From: JACKCP01 sp034007295
Lineage (GTDB): Bacteria; Desulfobacterota; Desulfobacteria; Desulfobacterales; JACKCP01
Length of the DNA: 39,148 nucleotides
Direction of reading: 5' to 3'
NCBI GenBank assembly: GCA_034007295.1
Contig: JAVERC010000033.1
Location: 1 to 39,148 of the forward strand
Of this stretch, positions 8,547 to 16,015 are shown in pieces. Below the pieces are notes generated by a model, which had not been told where the DNA came from, did not search any database, and saw only the letters and a list, made by a program, of their open reading frames with translations. Position numbers and translations under genes: made by a program. Position 1 is the first letter of the stretch. The number at the start of each line of letters is the position of its first letter.

Positions 8547-9750
8547 TTTAAAAATACAGGCAACTTACCATTAAGTAAACAATACAATGCTTCACTGGCA
8601 TGTATATTATTTTTCCTGCATGTAGACAAATAACTTCTGATTCGGGAAAATATTAATGCACCATCCATTGAACGGAAGCACCCCGATATTTTTTGATGCA
8701 CTTTTGTCATTCGAATATCATTTTCCCCACGATTATTTGTGAAAGGTACCAGAGGATCATCCATAAATCTTAGAATCTCATTTTCAAAATTAGTCATTCG
8801 CTCAAGTAGGTTTCTAGCCTTAGTCCGCTTAAGTCGGCCTCGCTGCCCTTTTGTTCTTTTACTTTCATCAGGCGGCGGACATTCTGTTTGAGCTTTTTTT
8901 ATGATTTTTCGATATGCTTTCCTGTACAGATCAGATTGATCAGGAGGAAGTTTACCACCATAATCATCTACTTCTTTTTTTATTTTCAGAAGCATATCTA
9001 TCATATCCTGAGCCCATTGCTGCTTATCCTGTTCCACAACTCGCTGAAGCTCTCTTAGGTGATGAGCATTGCATAAAGCATGAATGCAACCATAATTAAA
9101 ATAAGGCTTCCAGTGATCATGGCAGAGTACCCCTACAAAATCAGGTATAACTCCCATTTCGTCTATTGCCTCACTACCTCTTTTTTTATGGGGATAATAA
9201 TAAGTATATTTGTCATTAGAAAGACAATGCAGCCAGAATCTGTCTCCATTTTTATTTATTCCTGTTTCATCAACATGACAGATATAAGATGAAAGAAGTC
9301 TTTCTTTTAAAATATCTTCAAACTCTTTAAGTTTATCAAAAGCATCTTTATTAAAATTGTAAAGTGAACCTGCACTTATTTTAATGCCAGCTTGATCTTC
9401 AAAATATTCGCTGATTCTATTATATGGAATCAGCTGATGTTGAGATAAATAAATAGCTTGTGCTTTAAGTGTTTTACCATATTGAACATGACGACTTACA
9501 TTATTCGGGAACTGTGCTGTATATCTTTTACCTGATGAATCTTCTACAACCTGAGCCTGATATTCTTTGACCCATCTTGATATTTTAATATCAAAAACCT
9601 GTCTTGATTCATAACCGATTTCTGTGTAATTTCCTTCCGGTAGCTTTGAATAATCTATGCTTTAAATGAAGGAGAAAGATCAGATTCTTTTTCGATCATC
9701 TCTCTGGTTGTATTAATTGCTTCTTCTATATTTATATTATCTATTTTCAC
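8534..9750 (-). pseudogene. IS66-family transposase, disabled by internal deletion and frame break
   Basis: The N-terminus begins at a GTG at 9750 (MKIDNINIEEAINTTREMIE) and reads to SPSFKA, then hits a TAG at 9655-9657. IS66 proteins of this type normally continue there into a leucine-rich helix, the NSSNSSKPPS linker and a Cys-rich zinc finger. All of that is missing. A second open stretch, out of frame with the first, picks up at about 9661 with LPEGNYTEIGYESRQVFDI and runs uninterrupted to 8534. It holds the DDE region (HVDETGINKNGDRFWLH, LCHDHWKPYF, NNRGENDIRMTKVHQKISG). So the catalytic core is open but has no proper start and no DNA-binding region. The gene is almost certainly inactive. 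Confidence 0.88.
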
Positions 9751-10000
9751 CTGATATCCTTAATACTCGTTTGTTCATTAAGAGTATTATAACACAGGTT
9801 TTTGAAACGGAAATTTTCTTACTATTTTGAAAAATAAAGGGTTTTTAATTTTTAGACACATCCGTGGTCATTTTGATTTGTTTGCATTAAATATAAAGGC
9901 TAGTATAAGTACTCATTCATGCAATAATTTTAAGAATAGATATAACATTAATTTTTAAAATTTTTGTAAAAACCCCTGTCAAGGAAAAAATTAATTTTTT

Positions 10001-10016
10001 TTAGCTGAATAGTTAC
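10001..10016. repeat. IS66-type right terminal inverted repeat
   Basis: TTAGCTGAATAGTTAC, the inverted partner of the left end at 8530-8546. Between it and the transposase start (9751-10,000) I see only AT-rich non-coding sequence. Confidence 0.85.
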
Positions 10017-10017
10017 G

Positions 10018-10048
10018 TAGCAAACTTAAAAATCGCTCACTTTAGGTA
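10018..10048 (+). repeat. Element A fragment (right end)
   Basis: AGCAAACTTAAAAATCGCTC followed by ACTTTAGGTA closely matches the right end of the complete element A at 38,174-38,203. It begins directly after the IS end, suggesting the IS landed in or beside an older copy. The rest of the gap to 10,195 holds nothing recognisable. Confidence 0.7.
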
Positions 10049-10195
10049 ATGATAAATTTTCTTACCCGCAATCTTTCTATAATTTTCTTTTAAAAAAGAT
10101 ATTTGCTTGCTCTTGATTTATGAACGTTCACAAGGTATTTTATTCATACCTGAATTAAAAGCTTCAATTAAAATCATGTAAAGGTTTTTCAATCA

Positions 10196-11386
10196 ATGAA
10201 AATTGAATATTTAAGACTTAAAAATTTCAAAACTTTTAAAGATGCTGAAATGAAATCAATACCTGATTTCAGTGTTATTGTTGGTGCCAACGGAACAGGC
10301 AAAAGCACTTTATTTGAAGTTTTTGGATTTTTAAAAGACTGCCTTATGTACAACGTAAACCGTGCAATTCAGACAAGAGGCGGTTTCAAGGAAATGGTCT
10401 CAAGAGGCTGCAATAAAGAAGAAATCTGTATAGAATTAAAATTCAGGTTAAACATTACAGGTGCAAAACGGCTTGTTACTTATCTTCTTGAAATATCCCA
10501 TGAAAATAATAAGCCAATAATTAAAAGAGAAATTCTCAAATATAAAAGAGGTTCAAAAGGTTCTCCCTATCATTTTCTTGATTTTCAAAACGGAAAAGGT
10601 TTTGCAATAAACAATGAAGAAGATTTCAACAAAAAAAACGAAGAGCTGAAAAGAGAGTATCAAACTCTTGATTCAAAAGACACTCTTGCAATCAAGGGCA
10701 TTGGACAATTCAAAAGATTCAAGGCAGCCAATGCCTTCAGGCAGCTCATTGAAAACTGGCATATATCAGATTTCCATATAAATCTGGCAAGGGGAAGCAA
10801 AGATGCCGCCGGTTATCAGGATCACCTGTCAGTTACCGGAGACAACCTTCAGCTTGTTGCCAATAATATTTATGAAAATCACCCTGATATTTTTACTGAA
10901 ATTATAAAACAGATGCAGTCAAGGGTTCCAGGAATCGGTGATATTATTCCTGAACAAACAGCAGATGGAAGGCTTCTTTTAAAATTTAAAGATGGTTCAT
11001 TTAAAGATCCTTTTATTGACAAGTATGTTTCAGACGGCACCTTAAAAATGTTTGCATACCTTCTTTTGCTTTATGATCCTGAGGCACATCCTCTTCTTTG
11101 CGTTGAAGAGCCTGAAAACCAGCTTTACCCAAGCCTTTTATGGGAACTTGCAGAGGAGTTTAGGGACTATTCAACCAGAGGAGGCCAGGTTTTTGTATCA
11201 ACCCATTCTCCTGATTTTTTAAACGCCGTAAAACTTGAGGAAGTTTTCTGGCTTGAAAAAGTTAATGGATTTACAACCATTAAACGTGCCTCAAATGACA
11301 AACAATTATCTTCATATATGTCTCAGGGAGATCAAATGGGTTATCTCTGGAAACAGGGGTTTTTAGGAAGGATTGACCCTGTATGA
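10196..11386 (+). CDS. AAA ATPase of the OLD/RloA-like, SMC-type ABC class
   Basis: A 396-residue ATPase of the AAA_21 type. The N-terminal MKIEYLRLKNFKTFKDA strand leads into Walker A GANGTGKST (about residues 31-39). The C-terminal half carries an LLCVEEPENQLYP Walker B/D-loop region and an STHSPDF switch histidine. The insertion between them is helical, as in RecF/OLD-type ATPases, and no nuclease domain is fused. It overlaps the next gene by four bases (ATGA), so ATPase and DUF4276 protein form one unit. Such pairs resemble RloA/RloB and AbiLi/AbiLii and are found in defence islands. The likely role is an ATP-gated sensor that licenses its partner; this rests on family and context only. 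Confidence 0.85.
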   Translation: MKIEYLRLKNFKTFKDAEMKSIPDFSVIVGANGTGKSTLFEVFGFLKDCLMYNVNRAIQTRGGFKEMVSRGCNKEEICIELKFRLNITGAKRLVTYLLEISHENNKPIIKREILKYKRGSKGSPYHFLDFQNGKGFAINNEEDFNKKNEELKREYQTLDSKDTLAIKGIGQFKRFKAANAFRQLIENWHISDFHINLARGSKDAAGYQDHLSVTGDNLQLVANNIYENHPDIFTEIIKQMQSRVPGIGDIIPEQTADGRLLLKFKDGSFKDPFIDKYVSDGTLKMFAYLLLLYDPEAHPLLCVEEPENQLYPSLLWELAEEFRDYSTRGGQVFVSTHSPDFLNAVKLEEVFWLEKVNGFTTIKRASNDKQLSSYMSQGDQMGYLWKQGFLGRIDPV

Positions 11387-11943
11387 CCGATCTTGTATGC
11401 TTTCTTGAAGAACCTTCAGCAAAAGAAATGCTTCAAGCTGTTCTTCCTAAATTCTTGCCTCCTGAAATTCACACATTTTTTTTTATTTTTGAAGGAAAAC
11501 AGGACCTTGAAAAACAGCTTGTAAAGAAAATGTCAGGATGGCAAAAACCTGACTCTTTCTTTCTTGTGTTAAGAGATCAGGATTCCGGTGACTGCATTCA
11601 AATAAAAAATCAATTAATCACAAAAGCAGCGGCAGCTAAAAAAGAAAATAAAACTATTATTAGAATAGCTTGCCATGAGCTTGAAAGCTTTTACCTTGGA
11701 GATCTTCTGGCTGTTGAAAAAGGGCTTTCCATAAAAGACATCTCTAAAAATCAAAATAAGAAAAAATTCAGACAACCAGATAAAATTGCAAATGCCTCCG
11801 AAGAACTTTCAAAACTCACCAATAAAAAATATCAAAAAATGGCAGGCTCAAGAGCTATTGCACCAAACCTTAGATTAGACGGATCCAATTATTCAAAAAG
11901 CTTTAATCATCTTGTAAGCGGATTAAAAAAACTTTTAAAATGA
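11383..11943 (+). CDS. DUF4276-type (TOPRIM-like, RloB-like) partner protein
   Basis: A 186-residue protein with the layout of DUF4276. The N-terminal LVCFLEEPSAKEMLQAVLP motif resembles the TOPRIM glutamate strand (EEPSxKE). A central FFLVLRDQDSGDC motif gives the acidic DxD-like pair, and IIRIACHELESFYLGD is the conserved HELESWLLGD-type motif. These acidic residues suggest a metal-dependent nuclease related to the TOPRIM domain of OLD proteins, but activity is not shown for most members. It starts inside the ATPase stop codon and ends ten bases before the convergent acetyltransferase gene. No terminator is visible in that gap. Confidence 0.8.
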   Translation: MTDLVCFLEEPSAKEMLQAVLPKFLPPEIHTFFFIFEGKQDLEKQLVKKMSGWQKPDSFFLVLRDQDSGDCIQIKNQLITKAAAAKKENKTIIRIACHELESFYLGDLLAVEKGLSIKDISKNQNKKKFRQPDKIANASEELSKLTNKKYQKMAGSRAIAPNLRLDGSNYSKSFNHLVSGLKKLLK

Positions 11944-11953
11944 AATTCATACT

Positions 11954-12451
11954 TCAAAAACTTAAAACATCAGCCATCATATAAACAGCTCCATCACCGT
12001 AATAATCCGGAACATCAATCTCTGTACATGGAGCAAAACCTTTTTTAAACCAGAAAGAAACAGCATGCTTTAATGCAACAAGAGACAAAGACTTATACCT
12101 GTATTTTTCTGCAGCTTTAAGTGTTTCATTAAATAAAATCTTAGAAAATCCCATGTTCCTGAACTTTTTATTTACAGCAATATCATGAAGGTGAAGATTT
12201 GAAGACTTGTAAACCTTTGTTTCCGGCTTGAGCATTGAAGGAATCTTAAACTTTGGATATGGAAGAGACAGAAAGTATCCTCCGACTTCATTTTTATATT
12301 TTAGAACAAAACAGGTTTTTTCAGATACCTTGTTTTTTGATTCAAGAACCTCCATTTTTTCAGGTTCAATTGTATCATAGGAACTGTTCTGAATTTCCAT
12401 TATTTCAGGCCAGTCCATATCACAGATCAAATCAACTTTTATATTATCCAT
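11954..12451 (-). CDS. GNAT-family N-acetyltransferase
   Basis: A 165-residue GNAT protein. The acetyl-CoA-binding motif A reads LHDIAVNKKFRNMGFSKILF (Rxx-G-x-S/A loop), followed by AEKYRYKSLSLVALKHAVSFWFKKGF, the usual motif B. The substrate is not predictable. Its ATG overlaps the antiporter stop by one base (TGATG), so it is the second gene of an antiporter-acetyltransferase operon. The length is normal for the family. Confidence 0.85.
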   Translation of the reverse strand: MDNIKVDLICDMDWPEIMEIQNSSYDTIEPEKMEVLESKNKVSEKTCFVLKYKNEVGGYFLSLPYPKFKIPSMLKPETKVYKSSNLHLHDIAVNKKFRNMGFSKILFNETLKAAEKYRYKSLSLVALKHAVSFWFKKGFAPCTEIDVPDYYGDGAVYMMADVLSF

Positions 12452-13785
12452 CAGTTTTTAACTCTTTTATTGAGCATAATTGCAATTACAACGCAAACAG
12501 CCAAGACCATGCAGTAAAAAACATTTCCTGAAATAAAAACAGGAGAAATCTTAAAAATTGAAGCAGCAAGAAGAATCTGAGCTCCGTATGGAATGAGCCC
12601 CTGACAGATACAGGAAAAAATATCCAATATGCCTGCCGATCTTTTTGGTTCAATATTGTTATTTCTGGCTATTTCCTTTGCAACACTTCCTGTAACAATG
12701 ATTGATACAGTATTATTGGCAGTGCAGAAATTTGTAAAAAGAGCCATTAAACCTATTCCAAGTTCTGATGCCCTGTTGGTTTTGCTGTTTTTTGAAAAAA
12801 ACCCTATCATTGCTTCAATTTTTGAGCTTACAAAATCAAGACCACCCTCTTTTTTCATCAATGCACTTAAACCGCCTATAAGCATGGATAAAAGAAAAAT
12901 CTCCTGCATTGAAGTAAAACCGCCGTAAATCTGCTGTGAAAACATAAGAAGATTATAGTTTTCAACAATAAAAAAACCTGAAATCCCTGCAAGAATAATA
13001 CCTGTAAAAAGAGTGATAAAAACATTTATTCCTGAAACTGCCATTAAAAGAATCACAATATATGGAATTACCTGAAAAATATTATATTCTTCAACCGGAA
13101 CACCTGCGTTTGTTCCTGATTTTGCAAAAAAAAGATATAAAACTGTAATAACTGCGGCAGGAAGTGCAATGAAAACATTCATTTTAAACTTGTCTTTCAT
13201 ATTACAACCTTGTGTTCTTGTTGCTGCAATTGTTGTATCTGAAATAATTGAAAGGTTGTCCCCAAACATTGCTCCTCCAAGAACGGTTCCTGCCATTAAA
13301 GGAAGTGGAATTCCTGTTTTCTGGGCAATGCCGAGGGCAATGGGTGCAACAGCTGCAATTGTTCCCATGGAAGTTCCCATTGCAGTTGAAATAAAGGCAC
13401 CCACAATAAAAATTCCCGGAAGAATAAAACCTGAAGGAATAATATCAAGGGCAAGATTTACTGTGGCATCAACTCCGCCTGTTTCCTTTGCAACAAAGCT
13501 GAATCCTCCTGCAAGAAGATAAATCATGCACATGGCCATGATATTTGTATCGCCTATTCCCTTTAAAAAGGAATCTATTGTTTTTTCGAGTCGCTGGCTG
13601 CTTAAAATCACAGCAAGAATAATTGCAGGCAGAATCGCAACAGGTGCTGAAATCTGATAAAAGGCAAAAGGGGTTTCATTCAAATGAAAAAAAATACCGC
13701 TTCCAAGAAATATAAGAATAAAAAGGCCTAAGGGCAAAAGAGCCAAAGCACTTTTTTGTGAATATTTTTCTGTTTTTTCTGTCAT
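12451..13785 (-). CDS. NhaC-family Na+/H+ antiporter
   Basis: A membrane protein of about 444 residues with roughly eleven hydrophobic segments, exchanging Na+ (or a small metabolite) for H+ across the inner membrane. The NhaC-family signature GDNLSIISDTTIAATRTQG lies in the middle and a second motif, NNTVSIIVTGSVAKEIARNN, near the end, as expected for the inverted repeat of this fold. I use the ATG at 13,785; an in-frame GTG at 13,791 is possible. Its first 108 bases are identical to the partial gene at the window start. It is coupled to the acetyltransferase gene. Members of this family have varied substrates, so the ion is not certain. Confidence 0.85.
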   Translation of the reverse strand: MTEKTEKYSQKSALALLPLGLFILIFLGSGIFFHLNETPFAFYQISAPVAILPAIILAVILSSQRLEKTIDSFLKGIGDTNIMAMCMIYLLAGGFSFVAKETGGVDATVNLALDIIPSGFILPGIFIVGAFISTAMGTSMGTIAAVAPIALGIAQKTGIPLPLMAGTVLGGAMFGDNLSIISDTTIAATRTQGCNMKDKFKMNVFIALPAAVITVLYLFFAKSGTNAGVPVEEYNIFQVIPYIVILLMAVSGINVFITLFTGIILAGISGFFIVENYNLLMFSQQIYGGFTSMQEIFLLSMLIGGLSALMKKEGGLDFVSSKIEAMIGFFSKNSKTNRASELGIGLMALFTNFCTANNTVSIIVTGSVAKEIARNNNIEPKRSAGILDIFSCICQGLIPYGAQILLAASIFKISPVFISGNVFYCMVLAVCVVIAIMLNKRVKN

Positions 13786-13925
13786 TTGCACACCATTTTT
13801 CTAAAATTTATATCAAAATGGTAGCAATAGTCTTTTTTGTAAATTTTTAAAAGGGTAAATTTATAAATATAGAGGCTTTTTTGATAAAAAATGATTAAAA
13901 AAGCAAAAAAAATACATTAAAAATT
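13678..13925. repeat. Duplicated antiporter 5' end plus upstream region, copy 2
   Basis: Partner of 1-240. It is identical over 13,678-13,800, then similar but diverged to about 13,925, where this copy runs into an element A fragment. Confidence 0.85.
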
Positions 13926-13960
13926 TCTTAATTTAAAAATATGAAACGCTCAACTTAGGT
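13921..13960 (-). repeat. Element A fragment (left end, inverted)
   Basis: Forty bases closely match the reverse complement of the left end of element A at 38,004-38,043 (ATGAAACGCTCAACTTAGGT versus ATGAAACGCTCAATTTAGGT). It sits exactly where the truncated ParE toxin gene ends and supplies its stop codon. Confidence 0.75.
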
Positions 13961-14068
13961 TTTAGTTACTACTGCTTTTGCATAGGCTGGAGAATCTTTA
14001 TCAATATATTCTGCAATTGACTCAACGTCTTCAACAGCTTCAGGTGACCACTTTATTCTATAGTCCAT
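13955..14068 (-). pseudogene. Truncated ParE/RelE toxin (37 residues)
   Basis: The ATG at 14,068 opens MDYRIKWSPEAVEDVESIAEYIDK, a typical ParE start, continuing DSPAYAKAVV. A full toxin is 90-100 residues; this one stops after 37, with its TAA formed by the element A end. All the catalytic or target-binding C-terminal strands are absent. It overlaps the antitoxin gene by 16 bases, the usual arrangement. The break looks like insertion of, or recombination at, element A. Confidence 0.82.
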
Positions 14069-14241
14069 TTCTTAAACTTTCTTTCAACTTCACTTTGAGT
14101 AAGAACTCCCTCCGATTCTGCTCTTTTAATGCTATTGCGGATTTTTTCCATTACATATAAATGATATTGAATATCTTCAAGAGTGATGTCATCGGGAAGC
14201 TTTCCTATTATAGAAATAACCTCATTTTTTAATGTTTCCAT
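14053..14241 (-). CDS. Antitoxin-like small protein (orphaned)
   Basis: A 62-residue protein (METLKNEVISIIGKLPDDITLEDIQYHLYVMEKIRNSIK...) of the type commonly found just upstream of ParE toxins. The pattern LPDDxTxEDIxYHLYVxEKI is its hallmark. I prefer the ATG at 14,241; an in-frame GTG lies nine bases upstream. Its toxin partner is truncated, so it is effectively an orphan. This family differs from the antitoxin at 543-770. Confidence 0.75.
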   Translation of the reverse strand: METLKNEVISIIGKLPDDITLEDIQYHLYVMEKIRNSIKRAESEGVLTQSEVERKFKKWTIE

Positions 14242-14339
14242 ATTTTTCACTTTCTTTTGTGATATAAATAATTAGTAATTATGATATCTTTTTAAATTTT
14301 AAACATCAAGCACAAGAACCCTCAGAAAGGCCAATAAAG

Positions 14340-15503
14340 TTGGATGACTTTACAAAAATTATAAACCTTGAATTTGACCACAATATAATCGGAAACAAAA
14401 GAGTAAACACAGTAAACTCACCAGAATACAATGCATCAACAATTCTTTTTGATTCCCATGAAGACATGATGCTTGCAGAAAATGGAAAATACAGCGGAAT
14501 TTATTATGGAACAAACAGGCTTCCAAACCAGAGAGAACTTGAAGAAAGCTTAAATATTCTTGAAAATGCTTCTGTTACAAGAATTTTTCCATCGGGAATA
14601 AGTGCAATAAGACATGTTCTTTTGTCTTTTTTAAAATCAGGCGACCACATTCTGGTTTGTGACAATGTTTACGGGCCTACAAAACTTTTATGCAGACTGT
14701 TTCTTTCAAAATTTGATATTGAAACTGACTATATGCCCTCTAATGCGGAAAATATTGAAGACTTTATAAAAGAAAACACAAAAGCAATATTTCTTGAATC
14801 TCCCGGATCTATCACCTTTGAAATTCAGGATATGGATAAAATTGTTCAAACAGCGCAAAAACACAATTTAATTACAATAATCGACAATACCTGGGCAACT
14901 CCGCTTTATTTCAAACCCCTTGAAAAAGGAATTGATATTTCAATCCAGTCCATAACAAAATACATTTCCGGAAATTCAGATATTTTAATGGGAAGCGTTT
15001 CTGTAAATGAAAAACATGCCGCTCATTTTGATAAATACTATTCTCTCATGGGTATATGCTGCTCTTCAAAAGACTGTATTCTTGCATTGAAAGGACTTAA
15101 AACTCTTAAAATAAGACTTAAAGAACATGAACAAAACGCCTTTTTTCTTGCATCATGGCTTGAGGGTCACAAAATTATTGAAAAAGTTCTTTATCCTGCC
15201 TTAAAATCACATCCTCAGCATGATCTTTATAAAAAATATTTCAAGGGAAGTTCAGGACTTTTCGGTCTGATATTTAAAAAAGAAGTTTCTCCTGAAAAAA
15301 TTACAACTTTTCTGAATTCTCTGAATCTTTTCGGACTTGGTTTCAGCTGGGGAGGCTACAAAAGCCTTATTTCAGCAGGAAAAGTAAAAAGAGACTGTTT
15401 TTGTGAATATGAAGACAGAGTAATTATAAGAATAAGTGCCGGTCTTGAAGATAAAGAAGACCTTAAAAACGATCTTGAAAATGCATTGAAAAAAATAAGC
15501 TGA
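14340..15503 (+). CDS. Cystathionine lyase/synthase-family PLP enzyme (MetC-like)
   Basis: A 387-residue Cys/Met-metabolism PLP enzyme. Near the N-terminus are NSPEYNASTILFDS and YGTNRLPNQRELEESL (the YGRxxNPT-like motif). FPSGISAIRHVLLSFL binds the cofactor phosphate, DNTWATPLYFKPLEKG holds the PLP aspartate, and SIQSITKYISGNSD contains the Schiff-base lysine. It ends ISAGLED, as in cystathionine beta-lyases. It most likely cleaves cystathionine to homocysteine, or a related C-S bond. The start is a TTG at 14,340 with AGAAAGG ten bases upstream; no in-frame ATG lies nearby. A 58-residue CxxC protein follows 13 bases downstream in the same unit, closed by a terminator at 15,807-15,832. Confidence 0.85.
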   Translation: MDDFTKIINLEFDHNIIGNKRVNTVNSPEYNASTILFDSHEDMMLAENGKYSGIYYGTNRLPNQRELEESLNILENASVTRIFPSGISAIRHVLLSFLKSGDHILVCDNVYGPTKLLCRLFLSKFDIETDYMPSNAENIEDFIKENTKAIFLESPGSITFEIQDMDKIVQTAQKHNLITIIDNTWATPLYFKPLEKGIDISIQSITKYISGNSDILMGSVSVNEKHAAHFDKYYSLMGICCSSKDCILALKGLKTLKIRLKEHEQNAFFLASWLEGHKIIEKVLYPALKSHPQHDLYKKYFKGSSGLFGLIFKKEVSPEKITTFLNSLNLFGLGFSWGGYKSLISAGKVKRDCFCEYEDRVIIRISAGLEDKEDLKNDLENALKKIS

Positions 15504-15516
15504 GAAAGGAAAGACA

Positions 15517-15693
15517 ATGGCATCAAATTGTGAAAACTGCAGTTTCAGAAAAAAATATGACAAAAATCCTGAATCTATTCTTGGAAGACTCTGGAAATGG
15601 CATACAAAGTTTTGTCCAGGCTGGAAAAAATATTTCAACTCTCTTTCACAGGGAAAAAAAGATGAATTAATAAAAAAATACAAACTAAACTAA
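15517..15693 (+). CDS. Small CxxC-H-C protein (58 residues), function unknown
   Basis: Translates as MASNCENCSFRKKYDKNPES... with Cys5-x2-Cys8 and His29-x3-Cys33, a possible single zinc or iron site, then an aromatic-rich WKWHTKFCPGW stretch and a basic tail. GAGAAAGGA lies about eight bases before the ATG. It is 13 bases downstream of the cystathionine-lyase gene, so the two are almost certainly co-transcribed. I recall similar small proteins beside sulfur amino-acid enzymes in related bacteria but know no function. Codon use and ribosome binding site support a real gene despite the small size. Confidence 0.75.
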   Translation: MASNCENCSFRKKYDKNPESILGRLWKWHTKFCPGWKKYFNSLSQGKKDELIKKYKLN

Positions 15694-15710
15694 TTTTTTT
15701 TCTTTTTTTG

Positions 15711-15750
15711 ACTTGAAAATCTTTTTTTAAACTTAATTTTATTTTCAAGT
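15711..15750. repeat. Inverted repeat ACTTGAAAAT / ATTTTCAAGT
   Basis: A perfect 10-bp inverted repeat with a 20-base AT loop, directly after the small CxxC gene. It may be an additional weak transcript end or mRNA-stabilising hairpin ahead of the stronger terminator. Confidence 0.5.
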
Positions 15751-15806
15751 TTTGAACCACATTGCCAAAACTTAATGTCCTCCTCCTTATTAAAGATGCA
15801 AGACTA

Positions 15807-15832
15807 ACCCCGGATTTAAGCCGGGGTTTTTT
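15807..15832 (+). terminator. Rho-independent terminator
   Basis: Stem AACCCCGG / CCGGGGTT around a short ATTTAAG loop, followed by a T-run (TTTTTTATT). It closes the cystathionine-lyase operon. Confidence 0.88.
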
Positions 15833-15979
15833 ATTACTCAACAGCTGAAAAAAAATTTTTTAGCTGCACATATCTTCGTCAGATTTAAAATTTAATTTTT
15901 TCATTTTTCTTAAATTAAACAAAAAATCCTAGTTTTCGGCCATTAATAAATAAAATCCTCAATTTTTAAATAAAAAATA

Positions 15980-16008
15980 TTGACTTTATAGTTAAGCGGC
16001 TTTACTAT
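15980..16008 (+). promoter_or_regulatory. marR promoter with overlapping palindromic operator
   Basis: TTGACT (15,980-15,985), a 17-base spacer, then TACTAT (16,003-16,008). The palindrome AGTTAAGCGGCTTTACT (15,990-16,006; one mismatched pair) fills the spacer and reaches into the -10 box, so a bound repressor would block RNA polymerase. The same palindrome recurs at 16,521 and 19,508, which points to the MarR protein encoded next door as the ligand. The predicted transcript start is at or just before the ATG at 16,016. Confidence 0.8.
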
Positions 16009-16015
16009 TTTTTCC

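Larger units (their letters stand above)
8530..10016 (-). mobile_element. IS66-type insertion sequence, single transposase (ISBst12-like), internally deleted
   Basis: The element is bounded by matching ends: GTAACTATTCAGCTGAA at 8530-8546 and its inverted partner (TTAGCTGAATAGTTAC) at 10,001-10,016, identical over the outer 14 bases. Inside is one IS66-family transposase gene read leftward, plus about 250 bases of non-coding leader on the right. At 1.49 kb it is shorter than intact single-gene members, consistent with the internal deletion in its transposase. IS66 elements usually make an 8-bp target duplication; the flanks here (ATACTTTT left, GTAGCAAA right) do not match. Either the flanks have rearranged or the real boundary differs slightly. 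The right end abuts an element A fragment. Confidence 0.85.

Noticed and set aside
8522..10024. 8-bp target duplication around the IS66-type element
   Set aside because: ATACTTTT on the left and GTAGCAAA on the right do not match, so no duplication is claimed.
14251..14339. SAM or cobalamin riboswitch before the cystathionine-lyase gene
   Set aside because: The leader is short and AT-rich with no conserved riboswitch core or terminator-like hairpin.
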